A DNA stretch of 64,000 nucleotides from the NCBI RefSeq assembly GCF_000710915.1, contig NZ_BAUA01000223.1:1-64000 (forward strand). Direction: 5' to 3'. The notes under the pieces were generated by a model. That model was given only the letters and a program-made list of their open reading frames with translations. It ran no database searches and had not been told where the DNA came from. Every line of letters starts with the position of its first letter. Position 1 is the first letter of the stretch. The DNA comes from Nocardia brasiliensis IFM 10847 (lineage in GTDB: Bacteria; Actinomycetota; Actinomycetes; Mycobacteriales; Mycobacteriaceae). Shown in pieces: positions 1 through 8,278 of the stretch. A program made the translations under genes and the position numbers.

Positions 1-1
1 G

Positions 2-1345
2 TATGCGAACGGCGATGTGCCGCACAGCGTTGAGCATGTGCTCGTGGTCCGCCGGACCGACCTCGAGGTGCCGTGGACCGAGGGACGCGACCTGTGGTGG
101 CACGAGACCGTGGCGAACGCGTCGCCCGAGCACGAGGCGCAGGCCTTCGACGCCGAGCACCCGCTGTTCATCCTCTACACCTCCGGCACCACCGGAAAAC
201 CCAAGGGCATCCTGCACACCAGCGGCGGCTACCTCACCCAGACCGCCTACACCCACCACAACGTCTTCGATCACAAAGCCGGACAAGACGTCTACTGGTG
301 CACCGCCGACATCGGCTGGGTCACCGGCCACAGCTACATCGTCTACGGACCACTGGCCAACCGCGCCACCCAGGTCGTCTACGAGGGCACGCCGAACTTC
401 CCGGACGAGCACCGGCACTGGCAGATCGTCGAAAAGTACGGCGTCAGCATCTATTACACGGCACCGACACTGGTCCGCACGTTCATGAAATGGGGCCGCG
501 AGATCCCCGACGCACACGACCTGTCCAGCATCCGGCTGCTCGGTTCGGTCGGTGAGCCGATCAACCCGGAGGCCTGGCGCTGGTACCGCGACACCATCGG
601 CGCGGGCCGCACCCCGATCGTGGACACCTGGTGGCAGACCGAGACCGGTTCGATCATGATCTCGCCGCTGCCCGGCGTCACCGCAGCCAAACCCGGCGCG
701 GCCATGGCGCCACTGCCCGGCATCTCGGCGCTGGTCGTCGACGAAGAGGGAAAGCCGGTGCAGCGCGGGGAAACCGAGGCCAACGGCTACCTGGTGCTCG
801 ACCAGCCGTGGCCGTCGATGCTGCGCGGCATCTGGGGCGACATGGAGCGGTACCGGGCCACGTACTGGGAGCGCTACGCCGAGCAGGGCTGGTACTTCGC
901 CGGTGACGGCGCGAAGCTCGACGCCGACGGCGACCTGTGGGTGCTCGGCCGGGTCGACGACGTGATGAACGTATCGGGCCACCGGATCTCCACCGCCGAG
1001 GTGGAATCGGCGCTGGTCGGTCACTCCGGGGTCGCCGAGGCCGCCGTGGTCGGCGCCAGCGACGAGACCACCGGCCAGGGCATCGTCGCGTTCGTCATCC
1101 TGACCGCGGAGGCCGAGAACACCGGCACCGCGCTGGTGGACGAGCTGAAGGCGGAGGTGTCGCGCGAGATCAGCCCGATCGCACGGCCGCGGGAGATCCA
1201 CGTGGTGCCGGAGCTGCCGAAGACGCGCAGCGGCAAGATCATGCGCAGGCTGTTGCGCGATGTCGCGGAAGGCCGGGAACTCGGCGACACCTCGACACTG
1301 GTCGATCCGAACGTCTTCGAGGCGATCCGGGCCGGCAAGGCGTAA
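2..1345 (+). CDS. acs: Acetyl-CoA synthetase (C-terminal two thirds, cut by window edge)
   Basis: AMP-forming acetate-CoA ligase, which activates acetate to acetyl-CoA through an acetyl-adenylate. The frame is already open at base 2, so the N-terminus lies outside the window. The adenylate-forming P-loop YTSGTTGKPKG sits near the start of the visible part. DTWWQTETG, the AMP/Mg-binding motif, and the hinge region with GRVDDVMNVSGHR follow. The C-terminal KTRSGKIMRR contains the catalytic lysine that is commonly regulated by acetylation. The gene matches the position of M. tuberculosis Rv3667 (acs) at the head of a conserved gene block. A strong hairpin follows the stop, so it appears to end its transcript. 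Confidence 0.95.
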   Translation, partial: YANGDVPHSVEHVLVVRRTDLEVPWTEGRDLWWHETVANASPEHEAQAFDAEHPLFILYTSGTTGKPKGILHTSGGYLTQTAYTHHNVFDHKAGQDVYWCTADIGWVTGHSYIVYGPLANRATQVVYEGTPNFPDEHRHWQIVEKYGVSIYYTAPTLVRTFMKWGREIPDAHDLSSIRLLGSVGEPINPEAWRWYRDTIGAGRTPIVDTWWQTETGSIMISPLPGVTAAKPGAAMAPLPGISALVVDEEGKPVQRGETEANGYLVLDQPWPSMLRGIWGDMERYRATYWERYAEQGWYFAGDGAKLDADGDLWVLGRVDDVMNVSGHRISTAEVESALVGHSGVAEAAVVGASDETTGQGIVAFVILTAEAENTGTALVDELKAEVSREISPIARPREIHVVPELPKTRSGKIMRRLLRDVAEGRELGDTSTLVDPNVFEAIRAGKA

Positions 1346-1370
1346 CCCCGAAGACCGAGGCACGCATGTT

Positions 1371-1403
1371 AAGGCCGGTGGCTGTATTAGTCACCGGCCT
1401 TTA
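1371..1403 (+). terminator. Terminator of acs
   Basis: A perfect 10-bp inverted repeat, AAGGCCGGTG and CACCGGCCTT, flanks an 11-base loop 25 bases after the acs stop and ends in TTT. It has the form of an intrinsic terminator. Confidence 0.8.
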
Positions 1404-1452
1404 CCGTTAGGATTGCGTAAGGTGTGCCGGGAAGTCTGGTCGGCATGCGGTC

Positions 1453-2781
1453 GTGTACCCGGCGCCGATGCGCCGGGAAGGCATGGTCGCAGCCCCGACC
1501 GACCCTGCCGAAAGGTTCCCCGTGATCACGCAAGTGCGCTCGGAACTATCCCGCTATCTCCGCACCGAAACCGTCGGCGGTGCCATTCTGCTGGTCGCGG
1601 CCGCCGTGGCGTTGCTGTGGGTGAACTCACCGTGGGGCGCGAGCTACGTGACGATGACCGAGACGGTGCTCGCCATCCCGCCGCTGCACCTTGATCTCAC
1701 CCTGGCCGACTGGACCAAAGACGGTCTGCTCGCGGTCTTCTTCTTCGTCGCGGGCCTCGAACTCAAACGCGAACTCGTCGTCGGTGAGCTGGCCGATCCG
1801 AAACGCGCGGCCCTGCCGATCATCGCCGCGGTCGGCGGCGTGGTCACCCCCGCGCTCATCGCCGTGGTCGTCGGCCTCGGCGTGCCGGGGATGGATCGGG
1901 GCTGGGCCATCCCGGTCGCCACCGATATCGCGTTCGCACTGGCCGTGCTCGCCATGACGGGTTCGCGCATTCCGGCGAGCGCGCGGGTATTCCTGCTCAG
2001 CTTGGCCGTGGTCGACGATCTGATGGCCATCGTCTTGATCGCGGTGCTGTTCACCACGACGCTGGCGCTGCTGTGGCTGCTGGCCGCCGCGGCCTGCTGC
2101 GCGCTGTGGGCGCTGGCCCAGCACAAGCGGATTCGCACCCCGTGGCTGTACGTGCCGCTGGCGCTGATCGCCTGGTACGCGCTGCACGAAGCAGGCATCC
2201 ACCCGACCCTGGCCGGGGTGATCCTCGGGCTGCTCACCAGGGTGCGCCCCGACCCCGGCGAAGAAGAGGCGCCGGCCACTCGGCTCGAGCATCTGATCCA
2301 GCCGATCTCGGCCGGCGTGTGCGTCCCGTTGTTCGCGTTGTTCGCCTCCGGAGTTCCATTGGACGCCAAGGTATTCGGCGAACTGTTCAGCGACAGGCTG
2401 GCGCTGGCGGTAATTCTCGGGTTGCTGCTCGGCAAGACCCTGGGCATCTTCGGGATCAGTTGGCTCGCAATCCGGTTCGGCGTGGCCAAGCGGCCCGCCG
2501 GACTCGGGTATCGCGACATGTTCGCCCTGTCGGTGCTCGGCGCGATCGGCTTCACCGTTAGCCTTCTCGTGGCGGAACTCGCACTGGCCGATGTCGGCGA
2601 CGGCTCGGCCGCGGAATTGGCGAAGGCCGCTGTGTTGGTCACATCAATGGCGGCGTCGCTCGCCGGTTCGGCGCTACTGTTGCGGCGAGGGCGTGTCCAC
2701 CAGGCGCGTCGAGACGCGCGTGCGCTACAACGAGAAGACGAGGACGCAGTGCCGGGACAGGGAGAAGGGTCGACCAAGTGA
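1453..2781 (+). CDS. nhaA: Na+/H+ antiporter NhaA
   Basis: Inner-membrane sodium/proton antiporter of the NhaA family (442 aa), with about eleven to twelve hydrophobic segments. The ion-binding aspartates of the family are present: ATDIAFA with D158, and VVDDLMA with D188 and D189. GTG at 1453 is the longest start; ATG at 1468 or 1483 or GTG at 1521 could also be used, and the first ~25 residues are polar and poorly conserved-looking. The last four bases overlap the next gene (GTGA), so the two are translationally coupled. M. tuberculosis has a different gene at this site, so nhaA is an insertion relative to that order. The charged tail, rich in Arg and Glu, is unremarkable. Confidence 0.93.
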   Translation: MYPAPMRREGMVAAPTDPAERFPVITQVRSELSRYLRTETVGGAILLVAAAVALLWVNSPWGASYVTMTETVLAIPPLHLDLTLADWTKDGLLAVFFFVAGLELKRELVVGELADPKRAALPIIAAVGGVVTPALIAVVVGLGVPGMDRGWAIPVATDIAFALAVLAMTGSRIPASARVFLLSLAVVDDLMAIVLIAVLFTTTLALLWLLAAAACCALWALAQHKRIRTPWLYVPLALIAWYALHEAGIHPTLAGVILGLLTRVRPDPGEEEAPATRLEHLIQPISAGVCVPLFALFASGVPLDAKVFGELFSDRLALAVILGLLLGKTLGIFGISWLAIRFGVAKRPAGLGYRDMFALSVLGAIGFTVSLLVAELALADVGDGSAAELAKAAVLVTSMAASLAGSALLLRRGRVHQARRDARALQREDEDAVPGQGEGSTK

Positions 2782-3308
2782 GTTACACAAACGGCGGTAA
2801 CGGGAACGACGCGCAGCGCGGTCGTACAGTGACCTCCATTCCCTTGTCCGACGCGAACCCCACCGGCAGCGCCAGTTTCGGCAGCCTCGTGCGCGACGCG
2901 ACCGAGCAGATGTCGACGCTGGTCCGGGCCGAGGTCGCGCTCGCCAAAGCAGAGGTCACCGGAGAGATCAAGAAGGGGCTGCAGGGCAGCGTCTACTTCA
3001 TCCTCGCGCTGACCGTCCTGCTGTTCAGCACGTTCTTCTTTTTCTTCTTCCTCGGCGAACTGCTCGACGTGTGGCTGGCCCGCTGGGCGGCCTTCCTGAT
3101 CGTGTTCGCGCTGATGATCGTCGCGACCGCGCTGCTGGCGCTGCTCGGCTACCTGCGGGTGAAGAAGCTGCGCGCGCCGGAGAAGACGATCGACTCGCTC
3201 AAGCAGGCCCGCGCGGTGCTGCCGCACGGTCTCGGCGCGGCGGCGCACGAGGACCGTCCGGCGCTGACCAACGACGGCCGTCCCGCCCTGGACAAACCCG
3301 CTTCGTAA
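2778..3308 (+). CDS. Phage-holin-like (PF07332) membrane protein
   Basis: Protein of 176 aa in the actinobacterial 'phage holin family' (PF07332). Despite the name, such chromosomal members are ordinary membrane proteins of unknown role. An N-terminal polar region with an amphipathic helix (about residues 25-65, rich in Ala, Glu and Lys) precedes two closely spaced membrane helices at roughly 68-95 and 102-130, and the tail is basic. The GTG start overlaps the nhaA stop by four bases. Its position corresponds to Rv3669 of M. tuberculosis. Family assignment is by the helix pattern and the motif around TVLLFSTFFFFFFLGELL. Confidence 0.75.
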   Translation: MSYTNGGNGNDAQRGRTVTSIPLSDANPTGSASFGSLVRDATEQMSTLVRAEVALAKAEVTGEIKKGLQGSVYFILALTVLLFSTFFFFFFLGELLDVWLARWAAFLIVFALMIVATALLALLGYLRVKKLRAPEKTIDSLKQARAVLPHGLGAAAHEDRPALTNDGRPALDKPAS

Positions 3309-3339
3309 CCGCTCGCTCGCGCGCGGATACCTCGACAAC

Positions 3340-3345
3340 TAGGCT
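3340..3345 (+). promoter_or_regulatory. Leaderless -10 element of the alpha/beta hydrolase gene
   Basis: TAGGCT lies 8 bases before the GTG start at 3354, the spacing expected if transcription starts on the start codon. Confidence 0.5.
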
Positions 3346-3353
3346 GCATCGGC

Positions 3354-4289
3354 GTGTCGTCGCACTCAATTCCGGATCCGTCCAGCGTCCGTTACGACGG
3401 CCCGTGGGCGCATCGGGACGTCCATGCCAACGGCATCCGCTTCCACGTGGTCGACGCGGCCCCGGACCGCACCGACGCCCCACTGGTCGTACTGCTGCAC
3501 GGCTTCGCCGACTTCTGGTGGTCCTGGCGCCATCAGCTCACCGGGCTCGCCGCGCACGGCTACCGGGCAGTGGCCGTGGATCTGCGCGGCTACGGCGACA
3601 GCGACAAACCACCCCGCGGCTACGACGGCTGGACGCTGGCCGGCGATATCGCGGGACTCATCCGCGCCCTCGGCTACCCCGACGCGACCCTGGTCGGGCA
3701 CGCCGACGGCGGACTGGTCTGCTGGGCCACCGCGGTACTGCATCCCCGGCTGGTCCGCTCGATCGCGGTGGTGAGTTCACCGCATCCCGCGGCGTTGAAG
3801 AGCGCGGTGCTGCACAACCGCCACCAGCGCGCGACCTGGCTGCCCAACTTCCTGCGCTACCAGCTGCCACGCTACGGCGAACGGCTGCTGACCACCGGCG
3901 ACGGCTTCGAGGCCGAACGGCTGCTGCGGCAGCGGGTCAGCGGATCATGGTCGGGCACCACCGAATTCGTCGACACCGCTCGACGGATGCGCTCGGCCAT
4001 CCAGATCCCCGGTGCCGCGCACTGTGCGCTGGAGTATCAGCGCTGGGCCTTCCGCAGCCAGTGGCGGCCGGACGGCCGCCGGTTCATGGCCACCATGCGC
4101 GAACCGATCCGGATACCGGTGCTGGCCATGCGCGGCGATCTGGATCCGTACGTGCTCGCGAGCACCTTCCGGCGCGGTCAGCATCTGTCCCCCAATCGGC
4201 AACTGACCCCCATCCCCGCCGCCGGACACTATGCGCACCAGGAGAATCCGGAGATGGTGACCGCGGAGCTGGCGAAACTGCTGGCGTAA
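3354..4289 (+). CDS. Alpha/beta hydrolase, EphE-like, with altered nucleophile elbow
   Basis: Alpha/beta-hydrolase fold protein (311 aa) related to epoxide hydrolases and haloalkane dehalogenases, in the place of M. tuberculosis ephE (Rv3670). Seen: the oxyanion motif HGFADF (about residues 49-54), DLRGYGDSDKP, an acidic residue in MRGDLDPY and the late histidine in AAGHYAHQ. The nucleophile elbow reads VGHADGG (114-120), so the position normally held by Asp in GHDWG is A117, with D118 one step later. Either D118 acts in a shifted geometry or the protein does not use the classical mechanism. The gene converges on marP and a hairpin separates the two. The GTG start is chosen because a leaderless promoter sits just upstream. 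Confidence 0.82.
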   Translation: MSSHSIPDPSSVRYDGPWAHRDVHANGIRFHVVDAAPDRTDAPLVVLLHGFADFWWSWRHQLTGLAAHGYRAVAVDLRGYGDSDKPPRGYDGWTLAGDIAGLIRALGYPDATLVGHADGGLVCWATAVLHPRLVRSIAVVSSPHPAALKSAVLHNRHQRATWLPNFLRYQLPRYGERLLTTGDGFEAERLLRQRVSGSWSGTTEFVDTARRMRSAIQIPGAAHCALEYQRWAFRSQWRPDGRRFMATMREPIRIPVLAMRGDLDPYVLASTFRRGQHLSPNRQLTPIPAAGHYAHQENPEMVTAELAKLLA

Positions 4290-4300
4290 CTTCGGCGACG

Positions 4301-4331
4301 TCGAGGGCGGCCGCTCGAAGACCGCCCTCGA
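4301..4331. terminator. Bidirectional terminator between ephE-like gene and marP
   Basis: Perfect 10-bp inverted repeat TCGAGGGCGG and CCGCCCTCGA with an 11-base loop, between two converging genes. No strong T-run is present. Confidence 0.65.
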
Positions 4332-4340
4332 ACCGCGTCG

Positions 4341-5534
4341 TCAACTCAGCACGCAGGCTCCGGTGCCGACCGGGGCGTTCACGCCCGGCGCGGCGTCCAG
4401 CTGCGCACGGACCTCGGCCAGTGTCAGCACATAGCCGGTGTCGTCGTCGGTGACAGCCGCACCGAACACGACGCCGAGCACATGGCCTTCCGTATCGACC
4501 AGCGGTCCGCCGGAATTGCCCGCGCGCACCAACCCGCGCACGGTGTAGACCTGCCGCTCCACCGTGCCGTCGCGGTAGATGTTCGGACCGGTCAGATCCA
4601 GAGTCTCGCGCACCCGGGCCGCGCTGGCGGTGTAGCGCCCGCCGCCGGGGTAGCCGAGCACGATCGCGCTGTCACCGGACCGCGCAGGCGCCGGCGCCTG
4701 CGGGATCGGCGGGGCGGTCAGCCCCGGCACCGCGAGCACCGCGACGTCGGTCGACGGATCGAACAGCACCACGGTGGCGTCGAGCGGCCCGGTCGCCGAA
4801 TCGACCTGGATGCTGGTGGTGCCCGCGACCACGTGCGCGTTGGTCATGATCCGCTCCGGGGCGATCACGAAGCCCGAACCCTCCAGCGCCCGCTGGCAAC
4901 TCGGCGCGACACCGCGGATGCGCAACACGCTCTGCTGCAACGAGCCCGCGACCGGACTGCCGAGCACACTCGCGTCCGGCGGCTCGACGGCCGCGATCGG
5001 CGCCCGGCCGAACGGGCCGATCACGTCCGGCAGGCCGGAGGTGTTGAGCAGCTTGGAGAACTCGTTGGGCAAGCGGCGCAACCAGTTCGGCGCCACCTGG
5101 TTGACATCGGTGAGCACCCGCGAGCCGTTGATCGCCGTGGCGATCGACGGCTGCGACGAGGTGGCCAGCGGCAACGCGAGCAGCCACGCGGTGACCAGCA
5201 CGGCCACGGCCTGCAACGCCGCGCCCACCACGCTGTCCACACTGCGGGTGAACGGATGCCGCATGCCGCTGCGCGCGGCCCGGCCGAGCACCATGCCCGC
5301 GACCTCGCCGATGATCACCAGCAGCACGATGAGCAGCACACCGGTCAGTACCCGAGTGCGGCCCTCGTCGACATGGACCAGGATGTGCGGCGCGATCAGG
5401 ATACCCGCGACCGCGCCGAGCACGACGCCGAGGAAGGCCAGCGCCGAGGCCACCGCGCCCTGCCGCCACCCGGACGAGGCGGCCAGCAGCGCGAGCAGCA
5501 CGACAGCGATATCGAGCCATGCGGATGAGCTCAC
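4341..5534 (-). CDS. marP: Membrane serine protease MarP
   Basis: Periplasmic serine protease anchored by an N-terminal membrane domain (397 aa). In M. tuberculosis MarP (Rv3671c) is needed for resistance to acid and oxidative stress. Four hydrophobic helices (a CvpA-like domain, about residues 5-125) are followed by a trypsin-like domain. The catalytic triad is visible as H234 (TNAHVVAG), D263 (STDVAVL) and S341 (RAGNSGGPL). C213 and C394 match the pair that forms the redox-sensitive disulfide in the mycobacterial enzyme. GTG start with GGGAG five bases upstream. It is the last gene of the nth-thioredoxin-Nudix-marP operon, with only 10 bases to the Nudix gene. Confidence 0.95.
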   Translation of the reverse strand: MSSSAWLDIAVVLLALLAASSGWRQGAVASALAFLGVVLGAVAGILIAPHILVHVDEGRTRVLTGVLLIVLLVIIGEVAGMVLGRAARSGMRHPFTRSVDSVVGAALQAVAVLVTAWLLALPLATSSQPSIATAINGSRVLTDVNQVAPNWLRRLPNEFSKLLNTSGLPDVIGPFGRAPIAAVEPPDASVLGSPVAGSLQQSVLRIRGVAPSCQRALEGSGFVIAPERIMTNAHVVAGTTSIQVDSATGPLDATVVLFDPSTDVAVLAVPGLTAPPIPQAPAPARSGDSAIVLGYPGGGRYTASAARVRETLDLTGPNIYRDGTVERQVYTVRGLVRAGNSGGPLVDTEGHVLGVVFGAAVTDDDTGYVLTLAEVRAQLDAAPGVNAPVGTGACVLS

Positions 5535-5544
5535 CGACGCTCCC

Positions 5545-6261
5545 TCATAAGGTCATTCCCACTGCAGCCAGTGCCGTCTCCAGATCACGTACGTCGGTGT
5601 GGTCCCACTCTTGTTCCCAGCCCGCGGTTTTACAGATTCCGGCGAGGATGCCCCCGGTCAGCCCCCAGACCAGCATGCCGTCCACCTGGAAGGCGGGGCT
5701 CTGGTAGCCGAGGCTGCCGCGGACCAGGAACCGGTTGGCCGGGTCGAGCAGCTCGGCCAGGCGCACCCGGACCACTCGCTCGGTCTCGCTCGCGTCGACC
5801 ACCCCGACCGCGCTCGGCGTGCGCCAGTAGGCCACGACCGGTGTCACGTCGAATCGGGAGGGCGGCACGAACAGCTTCGGCAGGATCGCCAGCGGCTCGA
5901 CACCGGAGCGGTCCAACCCCGTCTCCTCGCAGGCTTCGCGCAGTGCGGTGTCGATGGGCCCGGTGTCACCGGGATCGACCGCGCCGCCGGGAAAGGCGAT
6001 CTGGCCGCGATGCTGGCGCAGGGTGGCGGCGCGCTGGGTGAGCAACACCTCCGCGTCCGCGGGTAGCCCGCCGGGCGCGGCGGGGTCGGCTTCCGGCGAC
6101 CCGCCGAACAGCACGAGCACCGCCGCCTGCCGCGGGGTCGTGGTGATCGTCATGGCGCGGCGCAGCGTGCGCGCGAGCGTGAGGGTGTCCGACGAATCGG
6201 TGTCGGGGTCGGTGGCCCGGCTCAGCCACTTCGGAATGTCCTGGGGCACAGGGACGGTCAT
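5545..6261 (-). CDS. Nudix hydrolase, CoA pyrophosphatase type
   Basis: Nudix protein (238 aa) expected to cleave CoA or related nucleotide diphosphates. The CoA-pyrophosphatase signature LLT-x-R...GQIAFPGG (about residues 55-75) runs straight into the Nudix box, FPGGAVD...ALREACEETGL. The family is represented by E. coli NudL and M. tuberculosis Rv3672c. The open frame continues far upstream, but the start is set at the ATG that overlaps the stop of the thioredoxin gene by four bases (6258-6261). That gives the usual family length and the coupling seen throughout this operon. Confidence 0.9.
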   Translation of the reverse strand: MTVPVPQDIPKWLSRATDPDTDSSDTLTLARTLRRAMTITTTPRQAAVLVLFGGSPEADPAAPGGLPADAEVLLTQRAATLRQHRGQIAFPGGAVDPGDTGPIDTALREACEETGLDRSGVEPLAILPKLFVPPSRFDVTPVVAYWRTPSAVGVVDASETERVVRVRLAELLDPANRFLVRGSLGYQSPAFQVDGMLVWGLTGGILAGICKTAGWEQEWDHTDVRDLETALAAVGMTL

Positions 6262-6896
6262 GCGGCTACTCCCAGCTCCCGTGCGACGGTGTTCGCGATG
6301 TCGTCGACCCCGGTGAACGCGCGCACCTCCACCCGTGCCACCGAACCGTCCGCCCGGACCAACACCGAAACAGGCAGCACCGCAGGGGCGCCGACGACGG
6401 TCCGCACCCGCGTGTCGGCATCGAGTACACCAGGCAGTTTCACGTCGAGTCCAGTCAGCCGGGCGATCGCCTTGGCCTCGTCGGGGTCGCTGTGCACGGT
6501 CAGCACGGTAATCGCGTTTCCGGCGCGTCGGGCGAACTGCTGCAAATACGGCAATTCTTGCGCACACGGCCCGCACCAGTAGGCCCAGAGGTTCAGCAGC
6601 GCCGGCTTACCCGCGAGCGCGGCCGCCAGCTCCACCGGCGAACCGTCGGCCAGGCAGTTCAGCGTGAGACCGGCGAGCGGGCCGGCGCTCTGCGCGCCCG
6701 GGGCGGGGCGGGGGCACGGCGCGAGACCCGCGGCGGCGCGTTGCTGTTCGGCAACTCCGGCGCTGCCCGGGGACCGTGCGGTATCCGTCGCGGGGTCGGC
6801 GTCGCGGTTGCCGCGCGGCCACAGCGCGACCGTCAGCGCCAGCACAGCGATCAATCCGGCCAGCGCCCATCGCCAGGCAACCGGGACTCCCCTCAC
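6258..6896 (-). CDS. Membrane-anchored thioredoxin-like protein
   Basis: Thioredoxin/TlpA-fold protein (212 aa) with an N-terminal membrane anchor (about residues 8-25), so the redox domain faces outside. The active site is WCGPC within NLWAYWCGPC. It is the counterpart of M. tuberculosis Rv3673c. The start is the GTG that overlaps the nth stop (GTGA, 6893-6896). The longer open frame upstream is only a shadow of nth. Together with MarP, whose disulfide controls activity, an exported thioredoxin in the same operon suggests shared control of envelope redox state; that link is inference. Confidence 0.9.
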   Translation of the reverse strand: MRGVPVAWRWALAGLIAVLALTVALWPRGNRDADPATDTARSPGSAGVAEQQRAAAGLAPCPRPAPGAQSAGPLAGLTLNCLADGSPVELAAALAGKPALLNLWAYWCGPCAQELPYLQQFARRAGNAITVLTVHSDPDEAKAIARLTGLDVKLPGVLDADTRVRTVVGAPAVLPVSVLVRADGSVARVEVRAFTGVDDIANTVARELGVAA

Positions 6897-7726
6897 CGGC
6901 CGACCAGCTCGAGCAGATGCTCCTTCTCGGGACCTTTGACCAGATCCGCCGCGGTGTCGGGATCGGTGGGACCGGCGCCGAAGGACGGGCAGTCCTTGGC
7001 GAGCACGCACACACCGCAGGCCGGCTTCCTGGCATGACACACCCGGCGGCCGTGGAAGATCACCCGATGCGAGAGCATCGTCCACTCTTTGCGCTCGATC
7101 AGCTCACCGACGATGTGCTCGACCTTCACCGGGTCTTCCTCGGTGGTCCACTGCCAGCGGCGCACCAGGCGACCGAAATGGGTGTCGACCGTGATGCCCG
7201 GCACGCCGAACGCGTTGCCCAAGATGACGTTCGCGGTCTTGCGCCCGATGCCGGGCAACTGCACCAATTCGTCCATGGTGTGAGGCAACTCACCGTGGTG
7301 CCGCTCGAGCAGGGCCTGCCCGAGGCCGATCAGCGAGTTCGCCTTGTTGCGGTAGAAACCTGTCGAGCGAACGTATTCCTCCAGCTCCGCGCGGTTCGCC
7401 TCGGCGTAGGCGCGGGCGTCGGGGTACTTCGCGAAGAGCGCGGGCGTGGTGAGATTCACCCGCACATCGGTGGACTGCGCGGAAAGTATTGTCGCGACCG
7501 CCAATTCGAGCGGCGTGGTGAAATCCAGCTCACAGTGCGCGTCCGGAAAAGCCTCGGCCAGCACACGGTTCATCCGGCGCGCGCGGCGGACCAGCCCGAG
7601 CTGGGTTTCCGCCTGTCGCGCGCGGGTTTTCCGCTTCGGCGCAGTGACCGCGGCGGCTTGCGCATCGGTCGCCGCGGCGGCAGTCGCACGTCCGTTTCCG
7701 GCGGCGTTGGAAGGGGTGACACGCAC
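6893..7726 (-). CDS. nth: Endonuclease III (DNA glycosylase/AP lyase)
   Basis: Base-excision repair enzyme (277 aa) that removes oxidised pyrimidines and cleaves the abasic site. The helix-hairpin-helix motif LPGIGRKTANV contains catalytic K163, and the second catalytic residue is D181 in TVDTHF. The [4Fe-4S] cluster ligands are C230, C237, C240 and C246 (C-x6-C-x2-C-x5-C). The first ~45 residues are a basic, alanine-rich extension. The GTG start is preceded by TATGGT at a six-base gap, so it is probably the leaderless first gene of the operon nth-thioredoxin-Nudix-marP. Equivalent to Rv3674c. Confidence 0.95.
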   Translation of the reverse strand: MRVTPSNAAGNGRATAAAATDAQAAAVTAPKRKTRARQAETQLGLVRRARRMNRVLAEAFPDAHCELDFTTPLELAVATILSAQSTDVRVNLTTPALFAKYPDARAYAEANRAELEEYVRSTGFYRNKANSLIGLGQALLERHHGELPHTMDELVQLPGIGRKTANVILGNAFGVPGITVDTHFGRLVRRWQWTTEEDPVKVEHIVGELIERKEWTMLSHRVIFHGRRVCHARKPACGVCVLAKDCPSFGAGPTDPDTAADLVKGPEKEHLLELVGR

Positions 7727-7732
7727 CCGTCC

Positions 7733-7738
7733 ACCATA
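7733..7738 (-). promoter_or_regulatory. Leaderless -10 element of the nth operon
   Basis: TATGGT on the minus strand, six bases before the GTG start at 7726. Confidence 0.5.
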
Positions 7739-7817
7739 CGGAACTGTCGGCCGGCGTTGCCCGTCCAGTTCGGTTGCCGTGTTCCATCTGAGACCTAGAC
7801 CGTGTTTACTCCTCCGT

Positions 7818-8060
7818 ATGCAAGGACTCGCTGTGGTGCTCTTCCCAGTGCTGTTGATGCTGTTCGCACTGGGTATGGAGCGGGTCGAGAACCGGCTCCG
7901 CAAACTTCTCGAACCCGACGAAGAGGTTCAGCAGTACCTGGACAAGGCAAGCAACGCAGAAGTGAAAGAGCTGACGAGGCTCGGCCTGCCCGCTGCCGTG
8001 GCACGGATGCGCAAGCGCCGCGCCCGCGGCGAAGAGCTGGATGTGGCGCGAGCAAGCTGA
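7818..8060 (+). CDS. Small membrane protein, Rv3675-like
   Basis: Eighty-residue protein with one hydrophobic helix at the N-terminus (about residues 3-19) followed by a charged helical tail rich in Glu, Arg and Lys, ending in a basic patch RMRKRRARGEE. The function is unknown. It occupies the place of Rv3675 between nth and crp. TTTACT lies seven bases before the ATG and could be its promoter. A longer frame runs upstream, but it would be antisense to nth. Confidence 0.75.
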   Translation: MQGLAVVLFPVLLMLFALGMERVENRLRKLLEPDEEVQQYLDKASNAEVKELTRLGLPAAVARMRKRRARGEELDVARAS

Positions 8061-8177
8061 CCCCGAAGTGACCGACGGACCCGGCGGCTAGAGCTGCGGT
8101 AACCACGTGGGTGCCCGCGAAAGCCAAGATCAGAAACTGGTACGGTTCCTCGCTGCGCCATGCAATCCACCCGTTAC

Positions 8178-8191
8178 GTGGTGTCTGTCAC
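8178..8191 (+). promoter_or_regulatory. Candidate CRP site in the crp promoter
   Basis: GTG-N8-CAC, the core spacing of the CRP operator (TGTGA-N6-TCACA, matching 7 of 10 positions), lies directly before the -10 hexamer TACGCT at 8192-8197. A protein bound here would cover the promoter, so it suggests autorepression. Confidence 0.4.
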
Positions 8192-8197
8192 TACGCT
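8192..8197 (+). promoter_or_regulatory. -10 element upstream of the crp uORF
   Basis: TACGCT six bases before the ATG at 8204. This is the leaderless-promoter spacing seen at many genes in the window. Confidence 0.5.
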
Positions 8198-8203
8198 GTC
8201 ATC

Positions 8204-8278
8204 ATGCCGCGTAGACTGCGCTGTTGGCCGAGTCGCTTTCGGTCCAGTACAGAGCCATTTCCCATAAGGAGCACATAA
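8204..8278 (+). CDS. Leaderless upstream ORF abutting crp (24 aa)
   Basis: A 25-codon frame, MPRRLRCWPSR and onward, starts six bases after a -10 hexamer. It ends with TAA at 8276-8278, directly before the GTG of crp at 8279. The crp ribosome-binding site AAGGAG (8266-8271) lies inside its last codons, and codons rare in high-GC genomes (AGA, ATA, AGG) occur in it. If translated, it would couple its own translation to crp start selection. No homologue is recognised, and the peptide may matter only as a translated leader. Confidence 0.45.
   Translation: MPRRLRCWPSRFRSSTEPFPIRST

Noticed and set aside
2778..3308. Prophage holin
   Set aside because: The family name says holin, but no phage gene is nearby and the locus matches the conserved chromosomal order of mycobacteria.
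1644..3338. A 564-codon minus-strand frame
   Set aside because: Antisense to nhaA and the holin-like gene, both of which have clear family motifs.
6262..6576. N-terminal extension of the Nudix frame
   Set aside because: The extra 105 residues are an arginine-rich shadow of the thioredoxin gene; the ATG overlapping that gene's stop is the better start.
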